DNA of 64,000 nt, from NCBI RefSeq assembly GCF_041154745.1, contig NZ_AP031573.1, forward strand, positions 2,728,001 to 2,792,000, written 5' to 3'. The notes under the pieces were generated by a model that worked only from the letters and a program-made list of their open reading frames with translations, was not told the DNA's origin and ran no database searches. Within the stretch, counting starts at the first letter, position 1; each line of letters opens with the position of its first letter. The position numbers and the translations under genes are program-made. This document shows, piece after piece, positions 53,988-63,649 of the stretch. The stretch comes from Flavobacterium sp. CFS9 (lineage in GTDB: Bacteria; Bacteroidota; Bacteroidia; Flavobacteriales; Flavobacteriaceae).

Positions 53988-56414
53988 CTAGGCTCTCCTT
54001 CGGATCTTATTTTTGACCGCATTATAGTCTATAAAATATTTCACACTTACTGAAAAGATATGTTTTAAGGCCTGATTGTTCAGTAAATCGGTGATGTTGT
54101 GTTTAAAGTCTTTGTTGATAATGCGTTCAAAATTAACACCATTGTTGCGATACAAAATCGAAAGCTGACTGCCCGGAGCAAACCACCAGGAATACGATAG
54201 ATCAGTGTTCCAGGAATAAAAGCTTGAATTTTTATTCTTGGTGTATTGTGGATAAGGTGTTAGAGTTCCGTTTTGCTGAAGTTCAAGGATATCTTTATTT
54301 TCGGCATAAGACCAATATTGTCTCACGGCCAGATTAAGTGTCATTGCACTGTTTATGGCATATTTACCGTTTAAAGTGTTCGAATAAGTAATAACATTTC
54401 GATTTGCAAAAACAATCGTTTCAGGAGTGCTGTCGTCATTATCATCGTCAAAATCGTCGATATAACCTTTGTTGTTATTTCTTCGCAGAAAGCTAAAAGT
54501 ATAAGTCAGTAAAAGTTTATCGCTAAAACGGTATCGTGGTCCAACATCAACACCGTAAGCCTTTCTTCCTGCTTCGTCCGCAAAGATTATAAATGGATTT
54601 AAGTCCAAAGCAAATTTCTTGTTGTAATTAGTCGAAACACTTCCCCAGATTTCTATTTTTCTTGGAATAATAACATAGCGGTTTTCGGCTCTTGGCTCAT
54701 AATAATCATGCGAATTTAGAGGGAAAAGATCAATCCCGGCACCGTAAAAATTATTTTTCAGGGTAGAAAGATTGACTTCTGTGCTAATTCGGTTATCCTG
54801 TACTTTTCCCGATTTTTTATTGAATTCAGTATACATATCATAGTCAATCCTGAAAGTATTAAAGAGCTTGGTAGGGTTGAGGATACGGTAGTTGGCATTT
54901 CCATAAAGATTGTAATAATTGGTGTAAAAATTAATCCCCATATCGTTGGGATCAAAATCTTTAGAAACAAAATCGGAACCAATACTATAGCGGTAATTTC
55001 CGCTCGTTTCGGCAAAACGAATCGTACTGAAAACACCATTTTTGTCCTCAGTATCGTTAATCAGACTGTATTTTACATTACCGGATAAGCTGTAGGTATT
55101 GGCTTTGGTTCTTAAATCCCAGGCCAGTGCCGTTACGTTGGCATCCCTGTAATGCCCGTTTCGGGTAACATTGGTGTTGATAAGAGTTACAGACGAATTT
55201 TTACGAAAGCGCTGGTCTAAAATCAATACATTATAATTCGTAAGAGGTTCAGCCACCACACGTCTTGTTTCGCCGGAAAGAGTATCTTTTATAGTAGCAA
55301 ACGTTTTTTCGGTAACTGCATTCAAAATCCCAATCCCTAATCCTTTTTGGGTTCTTCCTGAAATTTTTAAAGCATTGATGAGGTTTACATTCTGAACTTC
55401 TTCAACTATTTTTTCGTTATCATTTAAAGTAAGGTCTATGGAAGGTTTACCTCCAATTCTTCTCGAATAAAACAAACCTCCCTTGTTGAACAAATCGGTT
55501 CCTTCTGTAAAAAAGGCTCTGTTTTCGTTGAATTGCTGCTCAAACGGACCTAAATTCAAAATCTGATCGTCGTATTTAGTTTGTCCAAAATCCGGAATCA
55601 AAATGGCGTCAAGCGTAAAAGCATCGTTAATTCCGTATTTAATATCCATACCTCCTTTTATAGTGGCATACGTTTTTTGACCGTCCGAAGCATTTAAATA
55701 ATAAGAAGCATAAGGCATGAAAAACAATCGGGTAGGAGGTTTTATATTCACGATTCCTTCCAGATTACCATTTTGTTGTGTGAATGTACCAATTTTGGTA
55801 TCGATTAAATTCCACGTATATTTTTTGCGTTCCCTCCTGATCTCTCTAAAAAAATTAATACCCCAGGTTTGTTTGTCTCCGCCTGAAAAGCGTAAAGCAG
55901 CATAGGGAATTTTCATTTCCACAACCCATCCTTTGTCATTCAATACCGCTTTACTGAGCCATACTGCATCCCAGGAATAGTCTTCACCATTTTCATCTGT
56001 CATAATGCAGTCACCCTGAACATCGGCTGCTGATACAAAAAACTGAAAATTTTGCTGGCCATCGTTAAAGCCATTGATAAAGACACCAAACATATCAGAA
56101 GTTCCGAAATTGTCACGCTGCGAAATTTCTTTTAAAATTTTGGAAGGGTCGTCATGAAGTGTTGCGGCAATATAGATTGCATCATTGTTGTATAAAACCT
56201 TAACTTCTGTTTTTTGATTGTCCGGAATAGGCTTGCCGTTATCAGGCTGGTACATTACAAAATCTGTAGCAGGCGGAACATTTTTCCATGTAGGTTCGTC
56301 CAGTTTTCCATCAATTAAAATGTTTTCCTTAGTCAGTTCAGCCTGCAGTGTTTTCTTTTGGGCATGACCCCAAAAAGTAAAGAATAACAAACCGATAAAA
56401 ACTAATTTTTTCAT
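53988..56414 (-). CDS. Outer-membrane DUF5916 protein with CBM9-like N-terminal domain
   Basis: 808 residues. A signal peptide (about 1-18, ending GHAQ) is followed by a CBM9-like domain (about 30-215: ILIDGKLDEPTWKNV, then SDMFGVFINGF and VVEMKIPYAALRF). The rest is DUF5916, with FNENRAFFTEGTDLF and many alternating aromatic strands ending SVKYFIDYNAVKNK, as in an outer-membrane beta barrel. The family is frequent in Bacteroidota; its ligand is unknown. Single gene. Confidence 0.88.
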   Translation of the reverse strand: MKKLVFIGLLFFTFWGHAQKKTLQAELTKENILIDGKLDEPTWKNVPPATDFVMYQPDNGKPIPDNQKTEVKVLYNNDAIYIAATLHDDPSKILKEISQRDNFGTSDMFGVFINGFNDGQQNFQFFVSAADVQGDCIMTDENGEDYSWDAVWLSKAVLNDKGWVVEMKIPYAALRFSGGDKQTWGINFFREIRRERKKYTWNLIDTKIGTFTQQNGNLEGIVNIKPPTRLFFMPYASYYLNASDGQKTYATIKGGMDIKYGINDAFTLDAILIPDFGQTKYDDQILNLGPFEQQFNENRAFFTEGTDLFNKGGLFYSRRIGGKPSIDLTLNDNEKIVEEVQNVNLINALKISGRTQKGLGIGILNAVTEKTFATIKDTLSGETRRVVAEPLTNYNVLILDQRFRKNSSVTLINTNVTRNGHYRDANVTALAWDLRTKANTYSLSGNVKYSLINDTEDKNGVFSTIRFAETSGNYRYSIGSDFVSKDFDPNDMGINFYTNYYNLYGNANYRILNPTKLFNTFRIDYDMYTEFNKKSGKVQDNRISTEVNLSTLKNNFYGAGIDLFPLNSHDYYEPRAENRYVIIPRKIEIWGSVSTNYNKKFALDLNPFIIFADEAGRKAYGVDVGPRYRFSDKLLLTYTFSFLRRNNNKGYIDDFDDDNDDSTPETIVFANRNVITYSNTLNGKYAINSAMTLNLAVRQYWSYAENKDILELQQNGTLTPYPQYTKNKNSSFYSWNTDLSYSWWFAPGSQLSILYRNNGVNFERIINKDFKHNITDLLNNQALKHIFSVSVKYFIDYNAVKNKIRRRA

Positions 56415-56731
56415 AATATTTTAAAAAATAGAAGAATAGATATTACGCTTTGGTTAACAGACCCTGTTTTTTTTCAAATGTTACAGTTTTAGTTGAAATT
56501 AATGATTTTTCTGTCTTTTTTGCAGGAAAAGTACGAAAAAGCAATTTTTTCTTCATCATTGAGTAAACCTCCTACAAAAATATTTGTTTTTTGAACCAAA
56601 TACTAATTTGTTAAGCTGATTCTGTTAAAGTTTCACCAAAAAGAGGCTGATTTTCAGCCTTAAATTTTGCCAGGTATATTTTTTTTATACTTTTGCCAAA
56701 CCCAAACCTCTGTTTAACCTAAAGGAATTCA
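56415..56731. other. Divergent intergenic region
   Basis: 317 bases between the DUF5916 gene and the plus-strand L,D-transpeptidase gene. The right part holds a well-spaced promoter (56666-56695). No ORF or stable hairpin apart from AGGCTGATTTTCAGCCT near 56643-56659. Confidence 0.6.
56666..56695 (+). promoter_or_regulatory. Promoter of the YkuD_2-type L,D-transpeptidase gene
   Basis: TTTG (56666-56669), 18 bases, then TACTTTTG (56688-56695): a complete Bacteroidota -33/-7 promoter. The ATG at 56732 leaves a leader of about 30 bases. Confidence 0.7.
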
Positions 56732-57454
56732 ATGATTTACAAGATTTATCCATTATTGGTGTTTTTGCTGTTATCTTTTGGTAAAGATTCAAACAACACC
56801 TCCGAAGTTAAAAAAGCAGCTGTAAAAACTATTGCTAAAATAGAAACGCTTACAGTTGATTCGAAAATTGAGAGTATTTACAATACCTTGAATCCCAATC
56901 ATTTTTCACTCCCTGAGCTTAGAACTTTCTCCGAAGCCTTAAAAGGATTCTACTTATTGAAAGAAAGAGGTGTAATCCAAAAAGACATTCTGACACTTAT
57001 CGATTTTAGCCTGTCGTCAAACACCAAACGTTTGTGGGTAATTGATTTGGCTACCAATACTGTTTTATTTAATTCTTTAGTCGCTCATGGCAGAAATACC
57101 GGAGAAGAATTTGCGTCTAACTTTTCAAATGCCAATTCCTCTTTCAAAAGCAGTTTAGGATTTTATGCTACAGGCGAAGTATATAAAGGTAAACATGGAG
57201 TTTCTTTACGTTTAGACGGATTAGAGAACGGAGTGAATGACAATGCCCGCGAACGTGGAGTTGTTATGCATGGAGCCGATTATGTTTCGGAATCCTTTAT
57301 CAGAAACAACAAACGATTAGGCAGAAGTCAGGGATGTCCGGCAATTCCAATGAAGCTTACCAATGAAATCATTGAAGTCATAAAAGATAAATCGCTTTTG
57401 TATATCTACCATCCATCAAGAAGTTTCGCGATGGAAGAGAGGCTAATTTCTTAA
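56732..57454 (+). CDS. Murein L,D-transpeptidase catalytic domain protein (YkuD_2)
   Basis: 240 residues with an N-terminal hydrophobic export signal (about 1-18). The catalytic domain (about 85-230) has LWVIDLATNTVLFNSLVAHG, a conserved His in VVMHGADYVSE, and the nucleophile Cys in GRSQGCPAIP. The family crosslinks or edits peptidoglycan stem peptides in the periplasm. Its last 12 bases overlap the end of the convergent YcbB-type gene. Confidence 0.9.
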   Translation: MIYKIYPLLVFLLLSFGKDSNNTSEVKKAAVKTIAKIETLTVDSKIESIYNTLNPNHFSLPELRTFSEALKGFYLLKERGVIQKDILTLIDFSLSSNTKRLWVIDLATNTVLFNSLVAHGRNTGEEFASNFSNANSSFKSSLGFYATGEVYKGKHGVSLRLDGLENGVNDNARERGVVMHGADYVSESFIRNNKRLGRSQGCPAIPMKLTNEIIEVIKDKSLLYIYHPSRSFAMEERLIS

Positions 57455-59026
57455 TTTAGCATACAAATCCGAATCCAGATTATAAATATCAGTTCTGAAA
57501 ATGAGCTGATTTTTTTTGCTCCATGCCGTCCAGTACCATTGGTATAAAGCATATTTTTTTGTGATTCGAACGCTGGTTGTTTTCTTAGAAGCTATAATAG
57601 TATCAATTTTATCTTTAGACCAATTTGTAGAGTCTCCCAAAATATGTTCTGCCAGCGCAAGCGGATTCTCCACACGCACACATCCTGAACTTAATGAACG
57701 GTTGTTTCGCCCAAAATTATTGCGATGGTTGGTATCATGCAGGTAAACACTATGATTGTTTGGAAACAAAATTTTCATTAATCCCAAAGCGTTATTATAA
57801 CCCGGACTTTGCACATAACGGTAATTTCCCGGTTTATTTTCGTTCCAGGCAGTAGGAGAGACTACCTTTCCGGCGGTATCATAAATAGTGATGTTTTTAT
57901 TGGCCAGATAATTTCGATTGCGCTTCATTGCCGGAACCACGTCTTCTTTTAAAATAGTGGGTGGTACCGTCCACGTTGGATTAAAAACCACTGTCCTTAA
58001 TTTTGAAGTAATGATTGGAGTTTTTCGCTTGCTTGTTCCTACCACAACGTTACGCACCAGAGTTGTATCCTGACTTTCAACAACGTTTAATTTATAATCC
58101 GGAATGTTGATAATAAAGTAGTCTTCGGCTAAATCCGTAGTATACCATCTCCAGCGCTCTAAGTTGGCGATGATTTGATGTTTCCTTTTCTCTTTCGAAT
58201 AGTTTAAGGCGCTAATCGTTCCAACTCCAATAACACCATCAGCAGCTAGGCCATGTCTTTCCTGAAATTTTTTAACCGATTCGAAAGTTTTGTGGTCGTA
58301 AATAGAAGTTAGACTGTCCTTTCCGGTCATGTCTTTCCAGTACAAGAGCCTTTTTTTGATGTTGATCAAAGCGGCATTGGTATCGTTTAAGACAATTTTA
58401 TTGACAGATTCAATTTTTTCGATGTTGTCGTCCGGAAATGTATTGACAATTTCCAGTGCTTTTAATAATTGTTTGTAAGGAGATGCTTTGGATTGAATAC
58501 CGTTTACAATGCTGTCCAGTTTGTTTTTATTGAAGGCTTTTATTAGTACATTGTTTACGTCAAATGTTTTTTCTTCCAAATCCCAATCAGTATATAGTTT
58601 TTTAGGATCCAGTTTTCCTTTGTAAAGATGGCTGAGGTATTTTTCAAAATTATAAGTCAGTAAAACATCGTACGTTGCCAGATCGGAATCATTTAACGAA
58701 CTGATTTTACTTTCGAATTTTTTTAGTTTCGAAGCTTTGTAATCCTCAGGATCCAGACCCAATTGCTCGGCATCAGCCAATTGCGACAAAACATAAGTTC
58801 TTTTTTTCAGATTTCCCCAAACGGTCATGTTTTCTGATGAGTTGTAAAACAATTTAAGTGTTTCACTTTTAAAAGTGCCGATTAGAGCGGTATCAATTGA
58901 GACCTTTCTTTCGTCAGTAAGTATAATAGCCGGGGCAGCTTTTTTTACCGCCGGAATAACTTTTGGCGCTTCCTTTTTGCAGCTAATGAATAAACATATT
59001 ATAAATAAAAAGTAAAAATTCTTCAT
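57443..59026 (-). CDS. YcbB-type L,D-transpeptidase lipoprotein
   Basis: 527 residues. The export signal ends in a lipobox-like FISC (Cys16), so it is probably lipid-anchored. An N-terminal scaffold precedes a peptidoglycan-binding repeat (SVKKFQERHGLAADGVIGVG, about 250-270) and a YkuD catalytic domain with HDTNHRNNFG and SSGCVRVENP, holding the nucleophile Cys. It should form 3-3 peptidoglycan crosslinks. It converges on the YkuD_2 gene, and their 3' ends overlap by 12 bases. Confidence 0.9.
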   Translation of the reverse strand: MKNFYFLFIICLFISCKKEAPKVIPAVKKAAPAIILTDERKVSIDTALIGTFKSETLKLFYNSSENMTVWGNLKKRTYVLSQLADAEQLGLDPEDYKASKLKKFESKISSLNDSDLATYDVLLTYNFEKYLSHLYKGKLDPKKLYTDWDLEEKTFDVNNVLIKAFNKNKLDSIVNGIQSKASPYKQLLKALEIVNTFPDDNIEKIESVNKIVLNDTNAALINIKKRLLYWKDMTGKDSLTSIYDHKTFESVKKFQERHGLAADGVIGVGTISALNYSKEKRKHQIIANLERWRWYTTDLAEDYFIINIPDYKLNVVESQDTTLVRNVVVGTSKRKTPIITSKLRTVVFNPTWTVPPTILKEDVVPAMKRNRNYLANKNITIYDTAGKVVSPTAWNENKPGNYRYVQSPGYNNALGLMKILFPNNHSVYLHDTNHRNNFGRNNRSLSSGCVRVENPLALAEHILGDSTNWSKDKIDTIIASKKTTSVRITKKYALYQWYWTAWSKKNQLIFRTDIYNLDSDLYAKLRN

Positions 59027-59747
59027 TCAATATTCTTTTAAATATAAAATAATACGCGCTACAGTTTTTAAATTGAACTAAATAACCTGGGGATGGAAGT
59101 TTGTTCTTTTTCTAAATTACAATAGCGTTTTGGTGTTAAATCAAATTGGCTTTGTCTGTGTTGCAGTAGATTTTGCAACGTTGGATTATGGCCTTCTCAG
59201 ATTCTTTACTCTTTTGAAGCTTTTCTGCAAAGATTTTCCGGATTTAAATTTGATTTTCCCCGCAAATATAGGTCTGATTTTTTCAAAAAATGAAATAATT
59301 CTTATTAATTTTTTATTATGAAAGAATCGATGCAGATTTAATCCGTTTTAATATCTATTGGTGCAGATCCGTATTTATAACACAGACATTTCATCTCATT
59401 TAAACACATCTCCAAAATGTATTTTTTTTAGATATTCTTTTCTCATCTCACATCTCATATCCTCACTATGTATTATGAAACAAACACTGTTCACTGATAT
59501 CCTTTTTGAAGCTTCTCCTTCAAAGATACGATTTTCGGCTGATTTTTCTTTTCAAAGCAGGGATAGATGATCGCGATAAATTCCTTTTGATGTAGTTTCT
59601 TTCATACGAACTCTATTTTATGAGAAATAATTGATTTTATAACTTTTTAATTTTAAATCAGTTATCTTAAAATGTGATTTTTTATTAATTTTTTTGAAGA
59701 AAAATTTAGATTTAACTGAACTTATGCCTTATATTTGCACCACCAAT
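59027..59747. other. 720-base intergenic region, no gene supported
   Basis: It has low coding quality in all frames. A minus-strand -7 box TATATTTG (59270-59263) could start a long leader (about 235 bases) for the YcbB gene or a small RNA. CTCATCTCACATCTCATATC-type simple repeats occur near 59447-59466. The right end holds the promoter of the first tRNA-Gly(TCC), with -7 box TATATTTG at 59730-59737. Confidence 0.5.
59730..59737 (+). promoter_or_regulatory. -7 promoter box of first tRNA-Gly(TCC)
   Basis: TATATTTG, followed by CAC and the tRNA 11 bases later. Confidence 0.6.
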
Positions 59748-59820
<73 letters not shown>

Positions 59821-59906
59821 CTAAAAAAACTGAGATTTAATCGTTTCGGTCTTTTTAACAAAAATAAAAAATTATTGAATTTTGTTTTTTTAATGATTTA
59901 ATTTTT

Positions 59907-59914
59907 TATATTTG
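59907..59914 (+). promoter_or_regulatory. -7 promoter box of second tRNA-Gly(TCC)
   Basis: TATATTTG 13 bases before the second tRNA; the spacing copies that of the first. Confidence 0.6.
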
Positions 59915-59926
59915 CACCCTGTTAAT

Positions 59927-59999
<73 letters not shown>

Positions 60000-60068
60000 C
60001 TAAAAAAACTGAGATTTAATCGTTTCGGTTTTTTAAACAAAAATAAAAAATTATAGAATTTAGTTTTT

Positions 60069-60076
60069 TATATTTG
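60069..60076 (+). promoter_or_regulatory. -7 promoter box of third tRNA-Gly(TCC)
   Basis: TATATTTG 12 bases before the third tRNA. Confidence 0.6.
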
Positions 60077-60087
60077 ACCATATTAAT

Positions 60088-60160
<73 letters not shown>

Positions 60161-60164
60161 CTTT

Positions 60165-60200
60165 AAAAAATCCTCAAACATTTGTTTGGGGATTTTTTTG
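60165..60200 (+). terminator. Terminator after the tRNA-Gly array
   Basis: AAAATCCTCAAACA pairs with TGTTTGGGGATTTT (one G-T) around a short loop and is followed by T. Confidence 0.75.
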
Positions 60201-60247
60201 TTTTGGATTAAAAGGGTGTTGTTTAGGATTGATACAAAAAAAAATGA

Positions 60248-60345
60248 AGTTTGAGATTTACTCTGAAAGAGCTTTGGTATTAGCATGGTGCGCAGCACCA
60301 TGTACTATGATGATAGTTATGAGTTGTGCCCTGAAAGGGTAAAAG
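60248..60345. repeat. Three-hairpin intergenic element (CTGAAAG family)
   Basis: In order: CTCTGAAAGAG (GAAA loop), the palindrome CATGGTGCGCAGCACCATG (60285-60301 region), and CCCTGAAAGGG. The two outer stems share the CTGAAAG core and GNRA-type loops. The order and wording recall a widespread Bacteroidota intergenic repeat. No ORF. Confidence 0.6.
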
Positions 60346-60556
60346 CCTGATCGGGCAGACAGGAATCCAGAATGTTTTTTGTGAGATTCTCTAAGAAATG
60401 TGATTTTTTTTTGATCGGGATTTGTAACCGCGAAAAAAAAGCTTCTTTAGGGTTTTTAGCCCTTTTCTTCTTGATTCTTCAAAAAAAATCCAAATTCCAA
60501 TTTGGCTAATAAAATGGAATTTGGAATGTGTGATTTGAAATTTTAAAAATTGTATT

Positions 60557-61264
60557 TTATTTCAGATTGCTCAGATCGCTGCCTGTTTCCAGTTCTGTCG
60601 GAGTTTCGTTTTGCAGAAACAAACGAGCCTGCAAATTTCCTTTCAAAGTAATTTTGTTGCCTTTTACTTCCAGCCAGCTGCCTTCTCTTAAGCCTAAAAC
60701 CGGGATTGCATTGAATGCATGGAATTCTTTGATTCTGGTTTCCCTTGTTTCGCCCATATGTTTAGATTGTAAGTCTGGATCTAAATAATGCGGGTTCAGG
60801 TTAAAAGGAATCAGCCCTAAGGTTTGGAAACTTGGAGGATAAATAATCGGCATATCATTAGTCGTTTGCATCGAAAGGCCGCAAATGTTACTTCCGGCAC
60901 TTGTTCCTAAATAAGGAGTTCCGTTTTTTACCGTCTCAGAAAGAAGCTGCATGATATTGTGTTTGTAAAGCTGTGTCACTAATAAAAAGGTATTTCCACC
61001 ACCTGTAAATATTCCTTCTGCATTTTTTATGGCGTCGGCTGCATTTTCAAATTCATGAATTCCTTTGACAGAAATACCGATCGAAGCAAAAGCTTCAGAA
61101 ACCTTTGCTGTATAGTCGTCGTGTGAAATACCTCCGGGTCTGGCAAACGGAATAAATAAAATGCTTTTACAATTTTTAAAATGATATTGTAAAGTAGGGA
61201 GTAGATACTCTAAATAGCTGCCTTCGTGAAGAGTAGAAGTGCTGGCGATGATAATGCTTTTCAT
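60557..61264 (-). CDS. pepE: Dipeptidase E (alpha-aspartyl dipeptidase)
   Basis: 235 residues, family length. A peptidase S51 enzyme that splits Asp-X dipeptides in the cytosol. The nucleophile Ser122 is in YLGTSAGSNICGL; FTGGGNTFLL (about 86-95) is the conserved loop; His is in NPHYLDPD. PFARPGG near 40 also fits the family. ATG 61264. Single gene. Confidence 0.94.
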   Translation of the reverse strand: MKSIIIASTSTLHEGSYLEYLLPTLQYHFKNCKSILFIPFARPGGISHDDYTAKVSEAFASIGISVKGIHEFENAADAIKNAEGIFTGGGNTFLLVTQLYKHNIMQLLSETVKNGTPYLGTSAGSNICGLSMQTTNDMPIIYPPSFQTLGLIPFNLNPHYLDPDLQSKHMGETRETRIKEFHAFNAIPVLGLREGSWLEVKGNKITLKGNLQARLFLQNETPTELETGSDLSNLK

Positions 61265-61430
61265 AATGGTTTAAACTCAGATTGAATCGGTTAAAGGTAT
61301 TAAAAAACTCTCTTTGGAATGCTTTCTTATGGGGTTTAATTAACATATTTTTACCAACTCCTTAGTATTAAATTTGGAGAACATTAAGATATTTTTACAG
61401 CTTTAAGGAAATCTTTAAAATTTTGTCGCC

Positions 61431-62195
61431 ATGCACAGGTTCGTATGTTTTCTGATTCTTGTTTTAGGGCCGACCGGATGGTCTCAGGCTCAGGACAAGA
61501 CTGTTTTAAACGGACGAATAGCTGCAAATATTGCTGATTTGGAAGGGGTGTATGTAATCAATGCCCGAACAGAGGTGATGACCACAACAGCTTCTTCAGG
61601 AGCATTTTCAATCGCTGCTAAAGTGGGTGATGAGCTTGTTTTTTCTTCGATACAATTCAAAGAAAACAGAGTGGTGTTAACAGCAGAAAATTTCTCAGAT
61701 ATCAACTTTACCGTAAAACTTAATGTGGTCATGCATCAGTTGCAGGAAGTTATTGTGAAAAATTACAATAATGTAAATGCTGTTTCTTTGGGGATTATAC
61801 CGAGCGGGCAAAAAACATACACAGAAGCTGAACGGAAATTGCGAACCGCGACAGATCTAAATGCAAAGGCAAATGGTGGAGGTATGGTTGGTGGTTCTGT
61901 TTCTGCAGATCCGATGCTGAATTTTTTTTCAGGACGCACGGCTATGCTTAAAAAAGAGGCAGTGGTAGAGAAAAAAGAAGCTTTTATGAAGCTGTTGGAA
62001 AAAATGTTTACACTCGAGCATTTTGTAGATCATTTGAAAATTCCTTTAGAATATGTAAAAGGATTCGAGTATTACGTCGTAGATAATGATAGATTTACAG
62101 TGATTCTAAACTCTAAAAATAAGACTTCTACAGAATTTTTGTTAGCAGAATTAGCGGTTAAGTATAAAGAAATAATTGCAAGTGAAAATAAATAA
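61431..62195 (+). CDS. Secreted carboxypeptidase-like regulatory-domain protein, paralogue 1
   Basis: 254 residues. Signal peptide about 1-20 (ending SQAQ). A CarboxypepD_reg-like beta sandwich follows (about 25-112: LNGRIAANIADLEGVYVINA). Then VNAVSLGIIPSGQKTYTEAE, a Gly-rich link, and SGRTAMLKKEAVVEKKEAFM. The last two motifs recur in paralogue 2. The N-terminal domain is common in Bacteroidota surface proteins. First gene of an operon of three related proteins plus DUF6702; the next start lies inside this gene. Function unknown. Confidence 0.8.
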   Translation: MHRFVCFLILVLGPTGWSQAQDKTVLNGRIAANIADLEGVYVINARTEVMTTTASSGAFSIAAKVGDELVFSSIQFKENRVVLTAENFSDINFTVKLNVVMHQLQEVIVKNYNNVNAVSLGIIPSGQKTYTEAERKLRTATDLNAKANGGGMVGGSVSADPMLNFFSGRTAMLKKEAVVEKKEAFMKLLEKMFTLEHFVDHLKIPLEYVKGFEYYVVDNDRFTVILNSKNKTSTEFLLAELAVKYKEIIASENK

Positions 62196-62910
62196 AATCA
62201 TATATGTGAGCCTTTTGATACTGTTCGTTCAGTTGGGTTTTGGACAAAATAAGGTTGCGAAAGAAATTTCGGGACAGATTTTCGAGCAGTCTACTTCAGT
62301 TGAGTCTGTGAATATCATTAATAATACGACTCAGGTAACGGCTGTTTCAGATGCAAACGGAGGATTTTCGATTGTAGCAAAAGAAGGAGATGTTTTGGTC
62401 TTTTCTGCAGTAAATCTGGAAGGGTATAAAAGACGAATCACAGCCGAAGATATGAATGGAGGTCTACTTAAGATTAAAATGACAGCCAAAGAAGTCGAGT
62501 TGAAAGAGGTAGTGGTGAATGAAAATGCGAATATAACAGCTGAAAATTTAGGGATCATTCCGTACGGACAGAAAAAATATACTCCCGCAGAGCGAAAGGT
62601 TTATACGGCGACTTCGACCTCTGTAGACAAGCTCCTTAATAAAATTTCCGGAAGAACAGCCATGCTTAAAAAAGAGGTTAATGTAGAGAAGAAAGAGGCG
62701 CTCTTTAGAAAAATGGAATATCTTTTCGAGGAAAATTATTATACAGAAAGATTACGAATACCGGTAGCAGATATTAAAGGATTTCAGTTATATTGTGTGG
62801 ATGATGCTGATTTTGCCGTATCTTTGAATACTAAAAACAAAACAATGAGTATGTTTTTGTTAACCGATCTAGCCAGAAAATATCTAATAATTCTCGAAAA
62901 TGAAAAATAG
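62182..62910 (+). CDS. Secreted carboxypeptidase-like regulatory-domain protein, paralogue 2
   Basis: 242 residues from GTG 62182 (KINKIIYVSLLILFVQLGFGQ, a good signal peptide); TTG 62176 is two codons longer. It overlaps the end of paralogue 1 by 14 bases. Same layout as paralogue 1: regulatory domain (about 28-110), LGIIPYGQKKYTPAERKVYT, and SGRTAMLKKEVNVEKKEALF, without the Gly-rich link. Clearly a tandem duplicate. Its stop overlaps the next ATG by 11 bases. Confidence 0.8.
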   Translation: MKINKIIYVSLLILFVQLGFGQNKVAKEISGQIFEQSTSVESVNIINNTTQVTAVSDANGGFSIVAKEGDVLVFSAVNLEGYKRRITAEDMNGGLLKIKMTAKEVELKEVVVNENANITAENLGIIPYGQKKYTPAERKVYTATSTSVDKLLNKISGRTAMLKKEVNVEKKEALFRKMEYLFEENYYTERLRIPVADIKGFQLYCVDDADFAVSLNTKNKTMSMFLLTDLARKYLIILENEK

Positions 62911-63649
62911 CCTAACCTTATTGCTTATAAGCCTGATTTGTCAAATTACACTAGGACAAAATTCAAGAAAACCCATCCGCGGACAAGTTACCAATAAATC
63001 GCTCGCCGTTGAAAGTGGTTTTGTGATGAATGTAAATGCCAATGTGAGAACCTTTATTGGTTCAGGCGGATTGTTTGATATCATGGCAAAACCTAAGGAT
63101 ACCTTGTTGTTTACAGGATTGGCGTTTCAGTCCAAAAAAATTGTGCTGACAGAAAAAGACTGTGCCGGAGTTCTGCTTTCGGTGCCATTAGATCTAATAA
63201 GCAATGAGCTGAAAGAAGTTTTGGTGCATAAAGATCTAAAAGTAAAATCGCTTGGCGGAGGTTCACAGCAATATGTCGACATGCAGTTTGAAGATGATAA
63301 GCAGTCTACAGCTAAAAATATTACAATGTACTCTGATCAGACGATTAAATATGGTATGAACTTTGTCAGAATTTTCAAAGATGTTAAAAAGCTGCTTTCT
63401 AAAGATGATGATGATAAAGAAGAAGTCATTACGGATCTTGCTTTTATTGAATATTCCAGAGCCAATTTCAAGCCTAATTTCTTTACCGGTACTTTGGGTT
63501 TAAAAGAAGATGATATAGAATTGTTCTTATTGTATTGTTCTAATGATCCGGAATCCAGAAAACATTTGGGTCCAGACCAGAAATTTGAATTGATTGATTT
63601 CCTGGTTAATAAAAACAAGGAGTTTAAAAAAGTGAAAGTTTCTCAGTAA
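62900..63649 (+). CDS. Secreted carboxypeptidase-like regulatory-domain protein, paralogue 3
   Basis: 249 residues. Signal peptide about 1-19 (ITLGQ). The N-terminal domain (GQVTNKSLAVESGFVMNVNANVR in part) matches the other two, but the GQK-x-Y-T and SGRTAMLKK motifs are gone; an acidic KDDDDKEE patch and a different C-terminus replace them. The most diverged of the three. ATG 62900 overlaps paralogue 2 by 11 bases; its stop overlaps the DUF6702 ATG by one base. Confidence 0.75.
   Translation: MKNSLTLLLISLICQITLGQNSRKPIRGQVTNKSLAVESGFVMNVNANVRTFIGSGGLFDIMAKPKDTLLFTGLAFQSKKIVLTEKDCAGVLLSVPLDLISNELKEVLVHKDLKVKSLGGGSQQYVDMQFEDDKQSTAKNITMYSDQTIKYGMNFVRIFKDVKKLLSKDDDDKEEVITDLAFIEYSRANFKPNFFTGTLGLKEDDIELFLLYCSNDPESRKHLGPDQKFELIDFLVNKNKEFKKVKVSQ

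Larger units (their letters stand above)
60161..60556. other. Region of terminator and three-hairpin repeat, no gene
   Basis: 396 bases between tRNA-Gly copy 3 and pepE. It holds the tRNA terminator (60165-60200) and the hairpin element at 60248-60345. TTTGGAATTTGGATTT/AAATTCCAATTTGG-like inverted stretches near 60485-60530 may end pepE. Frames overlapping the tRNA are not credible. Confidence 0.6.

Noticed and set aside
59130..59570. Two ORFs of 63 and 70 residues in the 720-base gap
   Set aside because: TTG or weak starts, AT-driven composition, no signal or domain, and no ribosome-site context.
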